Below are positions 16,303-25,571 of a DNA stretch of 64,000 nucleotides, one piece after another; position 1 is the first letter of the stretch, and each line of letters opens with the position of its first letter. A program made the translations under genes and the position numbers. A model generated the notes under the pieces. That model searched no databases, was not told the DNA's origin, and saw nothing but the letters and a program-made list of their open reading frames with translations. The stretch covers positions 3,419,001 to 3,483,000 of the forward strand of contig NZ_CP092831.1 of the NCBI RefSeq assembly GCF_022531965.1, written 5' to 3'. Source of the DNA: Paenibacillus peoriae (GTDB lineage: Bacteria; Bacillota; Bacilli; Paenibacillales; Paenibacillaceae).

Positions 16303-17106
16303 TCAGGACACCTTGTTCTCAATTCTCAGCTTATCTGCCACCATCGCTATGAACTCACTATTGGTTGGTTTGGACTTACTGATATTAATGGTGTAACCGA
16401 ACAGGTGTGAAATACTGTCGATATTTCCGCGGGTCCATGCTACCTCGATAGCATGACGAATGGCGCGTTCTACGCGAGATGCCGTCGTTTTGAACTTTTC
16501 GGCAATTGCCGGATATAATGTTTTGGTGATGGCTCCTAAAATTTCGATATTATTGTACACCATCGTAATGGCTTCACGTAAATATTGATAGCCCTTGATG
16601 TGAGCTGGTACACCAATTTCATGTATGATGGCCGTGATACTGGCATCCAGGTTTTTCGTCTTACCCATAGGTACAACGTTGGACCGCATGGATGAAATGG
16701 TCACCGGACTGCTGTTAACTAACTGAGGTCCCACCAATTGGCGAACACGGTTAGCCAGCACTTCCATGTCAAACGGCTTCAAAATATAATAAGATGCCCC
16801 GAGCTGTACGGCCCTCTGTGTAATATTTTCTTGACCGAATGCAGTCAGCATAATGATTTTCGGCTGTGGAGTCAGGTTCATTTCTCTCAAACGCTCCAAT
16901 ACACCCAGACCATCCAGATGAGGCATAATAATATCCAAAATAAGTACATCAGGTATGTTGCGGGATTCTGCGATGCGTTGGAGCACTTCTTCGCCGTTAT
17001 AGGCGATTCCTGTAACTTCCATATCCTCCTGATCGGAAATATATTCAGCAAGCAAATTCGTAAATTCCCGGTTGTCATCAGCCAACAATACCTCAATTTT
17101 TTGCAA
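16303..17106 (-). CDS. spo0A: Sporulation master regulator Spo0A
   Basis: 267 residues. Receiver domain 1-125 with acidic pocket Asp10/Asp11, phosphorylated Asp58 in [12 protein letters not shown] and Lys110 in YYILKPF. A linker (126-150) is followed by the DNA-binding sigma-factor-like effector domain (150-267), including the recognition segment [20 protein letters not shown]. The phosphorylated dimer binds 0A boxes and switches the cell into sporulation. The start is TTG at 17106 with GAGGAGG seven bases upstream. spoIVB lies directly upstream, the conserved order. Its promoter region carries three perfect 0A boxes. Confidence 0.97.
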   Translation of the reverse strand: MQKIEVLLADDNREFTNLLAEYISDQEDMEVTGIAYNGEEVLQRIAESRNIPDVLILDIIMPHLDGLGVLERLREMNLTPQPKIIMLTAFGQENITQRAVQLGASYYILKPFDMEVLANRVRQLVGPQLVNSSPVTISSMRSNVVPMGKTKNLDASITAIIHEIGVPAHIKGYQYLREAITMVYNNIEILGAITKTLYPAIAEKFKTTASRVERAIRHAIEVAWTRGNIDSISHLFGYTINISKSKPTNSEFIAMVADKLRIENKVS

Positions 17107-17170
17107 TGTACTTCCTCCTCATTGAGTGATATTCCATTGTGATATCTGTTTACAGTATATAAATATTTCT

Positions 17171-17219
17171 TGTCGGAGTATATGATTTCGACATCGAATT
17201 ATGAATTCCTTCTGTCGAA
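17171..17219 (-). promoter_or_regulatory. spo0A sigma-H promoter with 0A boxes
   Basis: A sigma-H type promoter reads AGGAATT (17210-17204) and GTCGAAA (17192-17186) on the minus strand with 11 bases between. One 0A box, TTCGACA (17187-17193), overlaps the -10. Another, TGTCGAA (17213-17219), lies next to the -35. A near-match, TGTCGGA, is at 17171-17177. This is the layout expected for autoregulated, sigma-H-driven spo0A transcription. Confidence 0.65.
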
Positions 17220-17298
17220 AATTATTTTTATTTATTTTTTTTATAGTTTCTATTATAATTGATTCTTTATCTTGCAATTATGAGCTATTCCCCTGCTT

Positions 17299-17305
17299 TT
17301 CGACA
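17299..17305. promoter_or_regulatory. Distal 0A box upstream of spo0A
   Basis: A perfect TTCGACA (reverse complement TGTCGAA) about 90 bp upstream of the predicted sigma-H promoter. It partly overlaps the T-tract of the spoIVB terminator. Confidence 0.5.
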
Positions 17306-17340
17306 AAAAAATCTTAAGGCCACTAGCTCGCCTTAAGATT
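17304..17340 (-). terminator. Terminator of spoIVB, containing its stop codon
   Basis: AATCTTAAGGC (17310-17320) pairs perfectly with GCCTTAAGATT (17330-17340), followed by seven T on the minus strand. The spoIVB stop (17325-17323) lies in the nine-base loop, so the 3' arm of the gene forms half of the terminator. Confidence 0.85.
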
Positions 17341-18483
17341 AGAAGATGATTTTAAGCTTACGTTATTCTGCATGATTCCTGCATCGCGCAGCATCCATTC
17401 GATAAAACAACCGTAACCTGATTTAGGATCATTCACAAATACATGTGTTACAGCCCCGATAAGCTTACCATTTTGGATGATCGGACTACCGCTCATTCCT
17501 TGCACGATTCCCCCGGTCTTATCCAACAGCTTTGGATCTACAATACGAATCACAAGTCCTTTGGTTGCCGGTTTGTCCTGCTGAGAAATGTGTACAATTT
17601 CCGCCTGAAACCGCTGAATTTGTTGACCTTCCAGTACAGTCAAAATTTCTGCAGGTCCTTCCTTTACTTCATTCGCAAGAGCCACCGGAATAGGAGTCGA
17701 ATACAATCCATATTGCGGCTCATCTGACATTTTCCCAAAGATTCCGAAATTCGTATTTCGTTCAATATTTCCTAATACCCGATGATCTTTGAGAAAATGA
17801 GCGCGTTTTTCTCCTGGTTCCCCACTTTGGCTTTTCGCAATTGATGTCACATTGGACTGCACAATCTCTCCGCTTCCCACGACAATAGGGGTTTGGGTAT
17901 TCATATCGGTAATTACGTGGCCCAAGGCCCCGTATACACCTTGGTCTGGTGCGTAAAACGTTAATGTACCTACACCTGCAGCCGAGTCCCTAATATACAA
18001 CCCAAGCCGCCATGCTTTATCATCCTGATCATATGCTGGTGTTAACTTGGTGGAAATGGTCTGCTCACCTCGACAAAGCGTAATGTCGAGCGGCTTTTTA
18101 TTCTTACCTGCTTCGTCTACTACTTCAGCAACCCTTGCCAGGCTATTGAGTGGTTTGCCGTTCATGTGTGTAATCCGATCCCCTAGGCGAATCCCCGCTG
18201 TTTCACCAGGTGATACCTTACGATCATTACTTTCCTGAATGATATGGTGACCGACGACAAGCACTCCTGAAGATTTTACTTTAACCCCAATCGTCTGCCC
18301 TCCCGGGTATACTTTTAAATCGGGAATTACACTTTCTTGGGTTGTCCTCACGCTTTTAGAACCGAACAAATCCAAAGAAGCTTGTGGAGGCAGCGCTGCT
18401 TGCACATGCTGAGCGTTACCGATAGAACACATAAGAAAAACAAGCAAAAGACCGAGCAATTTGATCCTGGAGTAAAAATTCAA
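17323..18483 (-). CDS. spoIVB: SpoIVB serine peptidase
   Basis: 386 residues, start TTG at 18483. An N-terminal membrane/signal segment (8-28) is followed by a PDZ domain (about 105-175, GIRLGDRITHMNGKPL) and an S55 peptidase domain with the catalytic Ser motif GMSGSPI (Ser in 331-333) and the expected His in VYGALGHVITD. In B. subtilis SpoIVB is made in the forespore, secreted into the intermembrane space, and cleaves SpoIVFA so that pro-sigma-K is processed. Upstream of spo0A as in other spore formers. The forespore promoter is not clear. Confidence 0.94.
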   Translation of the reverse strand: MNFYSRIKLLGLLLVFLMCSIGNAQHVQAALPPQASLDLFGSKSVRTTQESVIPDLKVYPGGQTIGVKVKSSGVLVVGHHIIQESNDRKVSPGETAGIRLGDRITHMNGKPLNSLARVAEVVDEAGKNKKPLDITLCRGEQTISTKLTPAYDQDDKAWRLGLYIRDSAAGVGTLTFYAPDQGVYGALGHVITDMNTQTPIVVGSGEIVQSNVTSIAKSQSGEPGEKRAHFLKDHRVLGNIERNTNFGIFGKMSDEPQYGLYSTPIPVALANEVKEGPAEILTVLEGQQIQRFQAEIVHISQQDKPATKGLVIRIVDPKLLDKTGGIVQGMSGSPIIQNGKLIGAVTHVFVNDPKSGYGCFIEWMLRDAGIMQNNVSLKSSSNLKAS

Positions 18484-18606
18484 TGGCTGTCACGCTCCCT
18501 TTGCTTCTTTCGCTTGACGAGTAAAGGTGGTCGCCAATTGCGTACCTATAAGGTAACCTTGCCCCCAGGCTTTTATAACTGTTAAACATTACGCCGGCCG
18601 CTCTTT

Positions 18607-20325
18607 TCAGGCTTTCTTTCCTTCCGCCAAATTCAGCATTTCCTGTGCGTGATGCAATGTTTTTTCGGTAATTTCCACACCGCCCAGCATCCGTGCCAAT
18701 TCTTTAACACGCCCGTCCTCCGTAAGTCCCTCAATTTGAGTCATGGTCCGTCCGTCATGAACATTTTTCTCAATAAGGTACTGATGATCTGCCATACATG
18801 CCACCTGTGGCAAATGAGTAATGGAGAACACCTGACAAACGGAAGATAAACGATATAGCTTCTCGGCAATGGATTGAGCTGCACGACCACTCACCCCAGT
18901 ATCCACCTCGTCAAAAATGAGTACTGGAATTTGATCATGACGCGCAAAAATACTTTTCATCGCCAACATGATACGTGATAGCTCACCGCCTGAAGCGATC
19001 TTACCAAGTGGACGTAATGGCTCACCTGGATTAGGGGAAATAAGAAATTCAGCATTATCAATGCCCTGCTTGGTAGGTCTTACCTTCAGACCTTTGTACT
19101 CATATCCGCGTGGATCTTCAATTGGATCAATGCGCACCTTGAGTGACGTTCTTTCCATCTGTAGGTCTTTTAACTCCTGCTCCACTTGCTCTGCAAGCTC
19201 TTCAGCGCAAATTTCACGTGCTTCTGTAAGCTCTTCCGAAATCTCAAGCAAATCGGACAGCAACTCGTCCCGTTTTGCAATGAGCTGCTCCAGCCGCTCA
19301 TCTTTATTTTCCAGCAGATCGGTTTCCTGCTCAATACGGCTATAGTATTCCAAAATCTGCTCTATACTATCACCATATTTTCGCTGTAATCCGGTAATTT
19401 GATTCAAACGTTGTTCCACTTCATGCAGCTTGCCTGGATTAAATTCAATATCCTCACGATAAGAACGTAATTGGAATGCTGCGTCCTCCAACTGGTAAAA
19501 AGCAGACTGAATCTGCTCTGCAATGGGCTGAAGGCTTTTGCTGTCATAGTTTTGGACATCGTTCAATCTGGACAACACGTTATTGATCGTATCCAGTCCA
19601 CCTCTGCCGCTTAAGAGTTCGTATGCTCCTGATATCCCATCCATCATTTTCTCACTATGGGATAGCTTGACCCGTTCTTCTGCCAATAATTCATCTTCTC
19701 CCAATTTCAACTCCGCCGCAGCGATCTCTTCTAGTTGAAATCGGTACATATCCAAAAGCTGATAAGCCTTTTGACTGGAGCTTTGCAGTTCTCTTACTTC
19801 TTTTTCCGCTTTGACAAAAGCATTGTAACGCTCCCGATAAAGCGTTTTGACCGGACCGATCACCGAATCACCGAACGTATCCAGCAGCGCCAGATGGCGA
19901 TCTGCACGTAGCAGGCTTTGATGCTCATGCTGCCCGTGTATATTGACGAGTTGTTCACCTACCTCACGCAGCATCGTTAAATTAACCATCTGGCCGTTAA
20001 TTCGAGAAGAGCTTTTTCCCTGAACCGTAAGTTCACGACGAATTAGCAAATGCTCCTCCGCATTAGCCTTAATCCCTTGTTCCTCAAGTGTATTCCAAAC
20101 GGGATGTTTTACTGGCAGTTCAAACAAGGCTTCCATCTCTGCTTTATCACAACCGTAACGTACTAAATCAGCAGAGCCCCTACCGCCTGCAATTAGCCCA
20201 AGCGCATCGATAATAATGGATTTACCAGCACCTGTTTCCCCGCTCAACACATGAAACCCTTTATAAAAATGAACATCGACGGCCTCTACGACCGCCAAAT
20301 TCCGTATAGACAAAGTGACCAGCAT
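18607..20325 (-). CDS. recN: DNA repair protein RecN
   Basis: 572 residues, SMC-like. Walker A GETGAGKSI lies at about 30-38, a long central coiled coil from about 150 to 380 (LRSYREDIEFNPGKLHEVEQ and neighbours), an ABC signature ASGGELSRIMLA, Walker B VLIFDEVDTGVSG and a C-terminal ATPase lobe. RecN gathers DNA at double-strand breaks before recombination. The spacing to ahrC upstream (58 bases) fits the conserved ahrC-recN order. I saw no LexA box in that gap. Confidence 0.95.
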   Translation of the reverse strand: MLVTLSIRNLAVVEAVDVHFYKGFHVLSGETGAGKSIIIDALGLIAGGRGSADLVRYGCDKAEMEALFELPVKHPVWNTLEEQGIKANAEEHLLIRRELTVQGKSSSRINGQMVNLTMLREVGEQLVNIHGQHEHQSLLRADRHLALLDTFGDSVIGPVKTLYRERYNAFVKAEKEVRELQSSSQKAYQLLDMYRFQLEEIAAAELKLGEDELLAEERVKLSHSEKMMDGISGAYELLSGRGGLDTINNVLSRLNDVQNYDSKSLQPIAEQIQSAFYQLEDAAFQLRSYREDIEFNPGKLHEVEQRLNQITGLQRKYGDSIEQILEYYSRIEQETDLLENKDERLEQLIAKRDELLSDLLEISEELTEAREICAEELAEQVEQELKDLQMERTSLKVRIDPIEDPRGYEYKGLKVRPTKQGIDNAEFLISPNPGEPLRPLGKIASGGELSRIMLAMKSIFARHDQIPVLIFDEVDTGVSGRAAQSIAEKLYRLSSVCQVFSITHLPQVACMADHQYLIEKNVHDGRTMTQIEGLTEDGRVKELARMLGGVEITEKTLHHAQEMLNLAEGKKA

Positions 20326-20383
20326 CGTTCTTTCACCTCTATGATGTACAAATTAAAACGCCTAATATGCGTAGCCATTATAA

Positions 20384-20833
20384 TTAGGAAATGTAGCCCA
20401 TAAGACGATTCACGATAGCTTCGCTGTTTTCTTCCGATCGGCAAATAATCAAAATGGTGTCATCTCCGCTAATCGTACCCATAATTTCGGACCATTCAAT
20501 ATTGTCCAATAAAGCAGCAATCGAGTTGGCTGTTCCCGGCAGACACTTCATCACAATCAGATTGGTTGTGTAGTCAATATGCAAAAAGTTATCAACCAAC
20601 GTACGTTTCAGTTTCTGGGCTGGATTGTAGCGCTGATCTGAAGGCATCGAATATTTATATCTGCCATCGTCCATTGGGACCTTGATGAGCAGTAGCTCCT
20701 TGATATCACGCGATACGGTCGCCTGTGTGACCTGAAAACCAGCCTTACGCAATGCTTCAACCAGATCATCCTGCGTCTCAATCTCATGTTGTGAAATAAT
20801 TTCCCTAATTTTAATATGTCGTTGACCCTTCAT
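20384..20833 (-). CDS. argR: Arginine repressor ArgR / AhrC
   Basis: 149 residues. A winged helix-turn-helix (1-70) with [11 protein letters not shown] as recognition helix, and a C-terminal arginine-binding, oligomerising domain (80-149) with the [12 protein letters not shown] and [12 protein letters not shown] motifs. With arginine bound it represses biosynthesis and activates catabolism. Sixteen bases downstream of the gene at 20850-21326, so probably cotranscribed with it and with tlyA. Confidence 0.95.
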   Translation of the reverse strand: MKGQRHIKIREIISQHEIETQDDLVEALRKAGFQVTQATVSRDIKELLLIKVPMDDGRYKYSMPSDQRYNPAQKLKRTLVDNFLHIDYTTNLIVMKCLPGTANSIAALLDNIEWSEIMGTISGDDTILIICRSEENSEAIVNRLMGYIS

Positions 20834-20849
20834 ATAATCCTCCTATGGA

Positions 20850-21326
20850 TTAACCTTCATATTCCTCTTCTTCGAGGTCTTCCACTAATGTAATAAGGCG
20901 AATACTTCGCTCGTCCGTATCAACGTACAATACACCCGCGCAACCCGGATAGAGCAATAAATACGGCATGAGCCTGTCCCTTAAATCAGGACCACTCCAC
21001 TCCATTGGTTTCTTGCGGCGTGACGTTTTGACCATATATGTCGAACCGTTTCGTACAGCCACGTAGTCTATAAACAAACGGCTATACACGGTATGTCCGT
21101 TCACTTTAAAAGCAAGCGGTATTTTCATCTTCCCGCCCACTACTTCATATCCTGCTTCTTCGAGTAGGTGTGTGGCAGGTCCTTCGTCCAAGTCCTCGTT
21201 AATCGGTATCGTCTTTAGCACAAGCGGCTCTGGCTCCTTCAACCAGGCACGTAGGCTATACAAAGCCCATATTCCTAATATCACCCCGATCACAGCGATG
21301 ATAACCGTATCATATCTTGTGTCCAT
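20850..21326 (-). CDS. Membrane-anchored hypothetical protein
   Basis: 158 residues. One N-terminal transmembrane helix (about 7-27) is followed by a soluble domain of alternating beta strands (KIPLAFKVNGHTVYSRLFID, then VYVDTDERSIRLITLVEDL). An acidic C-terminus (EEEEYEG) closes it. It lies between tlyA and argR, a position where B. subtilis has no counterpart known to me. The beta-rich part with VAVRNGSTYMVKTSRRKKP recalls a restriction-nuclease-like fold, but no full catalytic motif can be claimed. Function unknown. Confidence 0.7.
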   Translation of the reverse strand: MDTRYDTVIIAVIGVILGIWALYSLRAWLKEPEPLVLKTIPINEDLDEGPATHLLEEAGYEVVGGKMKIPLAFKVNGHTVYSRLFIDYVAVRNGSTYMVKTSRRKKPMEWSGPDLRDRLMPYLLLYPGCAGVLYVDTDERSIRLITLVEDLEEEEYEG

Positions 21327-21432
21327 GGACCGATCACCTCATGGACATATTCTAGGACAAGATGTAAAATCCCTTTTCCTTTGTACATCTCATTATAGGC
21401 GAACGTGAGTTCTATAATCAATCCCTCACACC

Positions 21433-21473
21433 AAAAAGAGGTTCCCTTAAGTTCACAGAACTCATGGAGAACC
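21433..21473 (-). terminator. Terminator of tlyA
   Basis: On the minus strand GGTTCTCC ... GGGAACC, with an inner GAGTTC/GAACTT helix, is followed by TCTTTTTGG. argR and the gene before it therefore need their own promoter or readthrough. Confidence 0.7.
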
Positions 21474-21481
21474 CCTGAATG

Positions 21482-22333
21482 TTACTTACGCGATGGACCA
21501 TTATTAAAAGTCTGACCTGCTTCCTGAACGGTACGTTCAATCAGTGGTCTGAAATCCATCTTCTCCAACTGCGATTCTGCAGCAGGAAACCCATCCAAAC
21601 GCCAATGCGCTAAAAATTCAATATTGCCTTCTCCACCTGTAATAGGTGAATAAGCCAAACCTTGCAGCGTAAGTCCAAGCTCATGTGCAAACATCAGAAT
21701 GGTCTGCAACACTTCTTTATGCGTAGCAGGATCACGGACCACACCGGATTTTCCGACCTTTTCGCGTCCAGCTTCGAATTGCGGCTTGATTAGAGCTACA
21801 ATATCAGCAGGTTGATGCAACAAGGCAAGCAACGGGGGCAAAATAATACGTAATGAAATAAAGGAAACGTCAATACTAGCAAAATTCGGCACGGAACCAT
21901 TCAAATCCGCGGGTGTCATATATCTGAAATTCGTTTTCTCCATTACGCATACTCGTTCATCATTACGAAGCGACCAATCCAGCTGGTTATAACCCACATC
22001 AATGGCGTATACGTATTCAGCTCCATGCTGAAGCGCACAATCCGTAAAACCTCCAGTGGACGAGCCAATATCCAGCATTGTCCTGCCCTTCATATCCAGC
22101 TCAAATTGACGGATGGCCTTCTCCAGCTTCAATCCTCCACGGCTTACATACGGATGCACCGAACCCTTAACTTTAAGCTCGCTGGCGCGTGGTACCTTCA
22201 TCCCCGCCTTCTCGATCCGTTCGCTGTCCGCCAGCACTAGCCCAGCCATAATCGCAGCTTTAGCTTTTTCACGGCTTTCAAAAAAGCCTTGTTCTACAAG
22301 TAATACATCAATGCGTTCCTTCGGAACAGACAT
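21482..22333 (-). CDS. tlyA: TlyA-type rRNA 2'-O-methyltransferase / YqxC
   Basis: 283 residues. An N-terminal S4 RNA-binding domain (1-65, RIDVLLVEQGFFESREKAKA) is followed by a FtsJ-like methyltransferase domain with SAM motif MLDIGSSTGGFTDCAL, the acidic YAIDVGYNQLDW and the VSFISLR strand. TlyA enzymes methylate 16S and 23S rRNA ribose, and in mycobacteria this conditions capreomycin sensitivity. It is between dxs and the argR group as in B. subtilis yqxC. Confidence 0.9.
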   Translation of the reverse strand: MSVPKERIDVLLVEQGFFESREKAKAAIMAGLVLADSERIEKAGMKVPRASELKVKGSVHPYVSRGGLKLEKAIRQFELDMKGRTMLDIGSSTGGFTDCALQHGAEYVYAIDVGYNQLDWSLRNDERVCVMEKTNFRYMTPADLNGSVPNFASIDVSFISLRIILPPLLALLHQPADIVALIKPQFEAGREKVGKSGVVRDPATHKEVLQTILMFAHELGLTLQGLAYSPITGGEGNIEFLAHWRLDGFPAAESQLEKMDFRPLIERTVQEAGQTFNNGPSRK

Positions 22334-22409
22334 GTTAATCTCCCTTTAGGCAGCCAGGCTGCTCTTGTCATACTTTTTATAAACGTCATGGTCTTCACTT
22401 CAAGTTACC

Positions 22410-24308
22410 CTATACAGATTGTCCCATGCCATATGCTGGCTCAGCAGCCCATTTACGCAACTTTAAGCATACATCTTCAATGGTGAGACCTACTTCAGCA
22501 CGCTGCTCTTTGATGGAGCCATGCTCCACGAACAGATCGGGAATCCCCATTAGGCGCACCTGTGCCTCTTGTATTTCGGCTTTAGCGTAAAATTCCAGTA
22601 CAGCGCTACCCAAGCTTCCTGCTTCAGAAGCTTCTTCCAATACGATCAGCTTCGTATGCTGACGAGCCAGCTCACGCAACATATCCTCGTCCAAAGGTTT
22701 CAGGAAACGAGCATTCACGACGCCCACTTGCAAACCTTCCCGTTTCATCGCCTCCGCAGCCTCTGTCGCCACCTGGAGCATCGGTCCTGATGCAATTACA
22801 GCAAAGCCCTCACCCTTACGCAGGAGCTCCCAACTGCCGATGGGAATAGCCTGTAATTCTTTATCCAACGGCACGCCAACCACATTAACACGTGGGTAAC
22901 GATAAGCAATTGGACCATCTTCATAGTCGAGCGCTGTTTTCATCATATGACGTAGCTCGTTCTCATCCTTCGGCATCATAAGCACAAGATTGGGGATATG
23001 ACGTAAGAATGCCACATCAAACACGCCATGATGAGTTTCCCCGTCAGCCCCAACAAAACCTGCACGGTCAATCGCGAACATTACGTTCGCATTATGACGA
23101 CAGATATCATGCACAATCTGGTCATAAGCACGCTGCATAAAAGTGGAGTACACCGCAAACACCGGCTTCATCCCTTCCATTGCCAACGCAGCACACATGG
23201 TAGCTGCATGCTGTTCAGCAATGCCGACGTCAATCATACGGCTAGGAAACTCTTTACTAAACGGTACCAAACCTGATCCGCCAGGCATAGCGGGTGTGAC
23301 CGCAACGATGCGCTCATCCTGCTCAGCCAGCTCAATCAACGTTCGACCGAAAATTTCCGTATACATCGGATTACCTACAGCTTTGAGTACCTGACCCGAT
23401 TCAATTTTGTAGGGACTGATTCCATGCCATTTGTGTGAATCTGCTTCCGCAGGTTTATAGCCCTTGCCCTTGGTGGTTACGACATGCACCAATACAGGGC
23501 CAGTGACATTATCAGCCTGCTGGAAGGTTTCGATTAGCTTCGGCAAATCATGTCCGTCCACTGGACCGAGATACGTAAGTCCCAGCTCTTCAAACAGTAC
23601 ACCAGGCACCATCATATATTTAAGACTGTCCTTGACACGGCCAGCCGATTTGGCAAGTTTACCGCCGATCGCGGGTATTTTTTTCAGCAAAACTTCCAGC
23701 TCATCTTTTGCCCGCAAATAATGGCGGTCCGAGCGGATTTTACTCAAATAATTATGCATGGCCCCTACATTAGGTGCTATGGACATTTCGTTGTCATTCA
23801 GAATTACCATTAAATTTTTGCGCTCATGTCCGATATGATTCAACGCTTCGAAGGCCATCCCCCCAGTCAGCGCGCCGTCTCCGATCATTGCAATGACTTT
23901 ATTGTCCTCGCCCTTCAAATCTCGAGCCAAAGCCATTCCCATTGCGGCCGACAGAGAAGTGCTGCTATGACCGGCTTCCCAAACATCATGCTCGCTCTCA
24001 CTTCTTTTTACAAAACCACAAAGTCCATCACGCTGACGAAGTGTATCAAAACGGTCCATTCGCCCTGTCAATATTTTGTGTACGTAGGCTTGGTGCCCAA
24101 CGTCATAAATCATCTTGTCCTTCGGACTGTTATAGCAATAATGCAGGGCGATCGTGAGCTCAACCACTCCCAGATTCGATGCCAGATGCCCCCCAGTCAC
24201 GGACAGCTTCTCAATCAAAAAGCTCCTGATTTCCTCGGCTAGAGAAGCCAACTCCTCAACCGACAGTGATTTCAGATCGCCTGGTTGCTTTATGTGTGGA
24301 AGCAGCAC
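22410..24308 (-). CDS. dxs: 1-deoxy-D-xylulose-5-phosphate synthase
   Basis: 632 residues from a GTG at 24308 with GGGGAG six bases upstream; the frame stays open to 24353 but that extension lacks a ribosome site and family homology. Thiamine diphosphate enzyme that condenses pyruvate and glyceraldehyde 3-phosphate, first step of the MEP isoprenoid route. Visible: thiamine motif [18 protein letters not shown], then [13 protein letters not shown], the transketolase signature [14 protein letters not shown] and a C-terminal domain. Next to ispA, which uses the products of the pathway. Confidence 0.95.
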   Translation of the reverse strand: MLLPHIKQPGDLKSLSVEELASLAEEIRSFLIEKLSVTGGHLASNLGVVELTIALHYCYNSPKDKMIYDVGHQAYVHKILTGRMDRFDTLRQRDGLCGFVKRSESEHDVWEAGHSSTSLSAAMGMALARDLKGEDNKVIAMIGDGALTGGMAFEALNHIGHERKNLMVILNDNEMSIAPNVGAMHNYLSKIRSDRHYLRAKDELEVLLKKIPAIGGKLAKSAGRVKDSLKYMMVPGVLFEELGLTYLGPVDGHDLPKLIETFQQADNVTGPVLVHVVTTKGKGYKPAEADSHKWHGISPYKIESGQVLKAVGNPMYTEIFGRTLIELAEQDERIVAVTPAMPGGSGLVPFSKEFPSRMIDVGIAEQHAATMCAALAMEGMKPVFAVYSTFMQRAYDQIVHDICRHNANVMFAIDRAGFVGADGETHHGVFDVAFLRHIPNLVLMMPKDENELRHMMKTALDYEDGPIAYRYPRVNVVGVPLDKELQAIPIGSWELLRKGEGFAVIASGPMLQVATEAAEAMKREGLQVGVVNARFLKPLDEDMLRELARQHTKLIVLEEASEAGSLGSAVLEFYAKAEIQEAQVRLMGIPDLFVEHGSIKEQRAEVGLTIEDVCLKLRKWAAEPAYGMGQSV

Positions 24309-24415
24309 GCATATCTCCCCGCTTTCCTTCAAGTTTGTGAGTAAAGTTAACAAGTATTATATCACACTTTTTGACTGTGCTTAAACGCAGACAAGTCAAA
24401 ACAGCTCTAACGCAA

Positions 24416-25339
24416 CTAATGATCACGCTTCATCAGGTAATCGGCTATCTCCAGCAAACGAGAAGAATCGGGGATACCACTCTCTATTATCACTCTTTTA
24501 GCAGATGCGGTGAGTTCCTCTACCTGCTGCAAAGATGCGTCCATACCAATGAAATACGGATAGGTGACCTTCTCTTGTTCAACATCACTTTGCGTTTTCT
24601 TACCCATTTTACTCTCATCGCCTATGAGGTCCAGTATATCGTCCTGTATCTGAAAAGCCAGCCCCAAATCTCGTCCAAAGCGTCGAAGCGCCTCTAATTG
24701 ACCCTTGTCCGCCCCACCAATCCGTCCACCTGCCAAGAGCGAGAAAATAATCAAATCAGCCGTTTTATGAAGATGGATATATTCCAGTTCCTCGATCCCC
24801 GTCATTCCTTGCTCGCCTGACATATCGGCGACCTGTCCGCCTACCATGCCCCGCGCGCCACTCATTTCGGACAAATCCTCAACTATGGACAATAGCGAAT
24901 CAGACGAAACACCGTGACGCCGTCCTGCTTGCACAATACTGTAAAAGGCATGGGTCAACAAAGCATCACCCGCAAGGACGGCAACCGCCTCGCCGTATAC
25001 CTTATGATTCGTCAGCTTACCTCGCCGATAGTCATCATCATCCATGGCTGGCAAGTCGTCATGAATGAGGGAGTACGTATGTACCATTTCTACCGCACAT
25101 GCCACTGGCAGCGCAGCTTCCCTGCTTCCACCGAATGCTTCAGCAGCAGCGATCACAAGCAGAGGCCGCAGCCGTTTTCCGCCTGCGGTGAGTGAATAAT
25201 TCATGGATTCTCGAAGAACATCGGGAATGTCCCAATCGGCCGGGAATTGCTCGGTCAGTGCGGACGAAACCGCATCCGTCGTCCCGGTCAAATATTCCTT
25301 GAACGACGGTCTATTCAAGTCCTTCACCGCCGTTTTCAT
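24416..25339 (-). CDS. ispA: Polyprenyl (farnesyl-type) diphosphate synthase
   Basis: 307 residues from ATG 25339, which has GGTGGGGG six bases upstream. An upstream frame to 25378 would lengthen the overlap with xseB. First aspartate-rich motif DDLPAMDDDD and second DDILD are both present, with the GGKRLRP and GQVADM segments of short-chain E-prenyl synthases. It makes farnesyl diphosphate for undecaprenyl carriers and quinones. Its start overlaps the xseB 3' end by 29 bases, a sign of translational coupling. Confidence 0.92.
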   Translation of the reverse strand: MKTAVKDLNRPSFKEYLTGTTDAVSSALTEQFPADWDIPDVLRESMNYSLTAGGKRLRPLLVIAAAEAFGGSREAALPVACAVEMVHTYSLIHDDLPAMDDDDYRRGKLTNHKVYGEAVAVLAGDALLTHAFYSIVQAGRRHGVSSDSLLSIVEDLSEMSGARGMVGGQVADMSGEQGMTGIEELEYIHLHKTADLIIFSLLAGGRIGGADKGQLEALRRFGRDLGLAFQIQDDILDLIGDESKMGKKTQSDVEQEKVTYPYFIGMDASLQQVEELTASAKRVIIESGIPDSSRLLEIADYLMKRDH

Positions 25340-25571
25340 CCAGTCCCCCACCAAAAGGCTTCTTGCGCAAATCTCCATCCTCTTCCACGATCATTTCAAT
25401 TTTACGTTCAACCTGCTCCAGCTTCTGACTGCAAAGTTGAGACAACTTCATCCCCCGCTGGAACAAATCAATGGCTTGCTCCAGAGGAACGTCTCCATGC
25501 TCCAGTTGTCCGACAATTTCTTCAAGAGCAGCCATAGCCGCTTCAAAATTCAATTCCGTTTCATTCGCCAC
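25311..25571 (-). CDS. xseB: Exodeoxyribonuclease VII small subunit
   Basis: 86 residues, usual size. The helical hairpin is conserved: FEAAMAALEEIVGQLEHGDV, then PLEQAIDLFQRGMKLSQLC. Several XseB chains wrap the XseA coiled coil. The start overlaps the end of xseA by 11 bases. The C-terminal tail is longer and Gly-rich (GGGLDENGGEGLE). Confidence 0.93.
   Translation of the reverse strand: MANETELNFEAAMAALEEIVGQLEHGDVPLEQAIDLFQRGMKLSQLCSQKLEQVERKIEMIVEEDGDLRKKPFGGGLDENGGEGLE

Noticed and set aside
20326..20383. LexA/SOS box ahead of recN
   Set aside because: No CGAAC-N4-GTTCG type palindrome is visible in the gap before recN.
24309..24353. Fifteen extra N-terminal codons for dxs
   Set aside because: No ribosome site and no family homology; the GTG at 24308 follows GGGGAG at the right distance.
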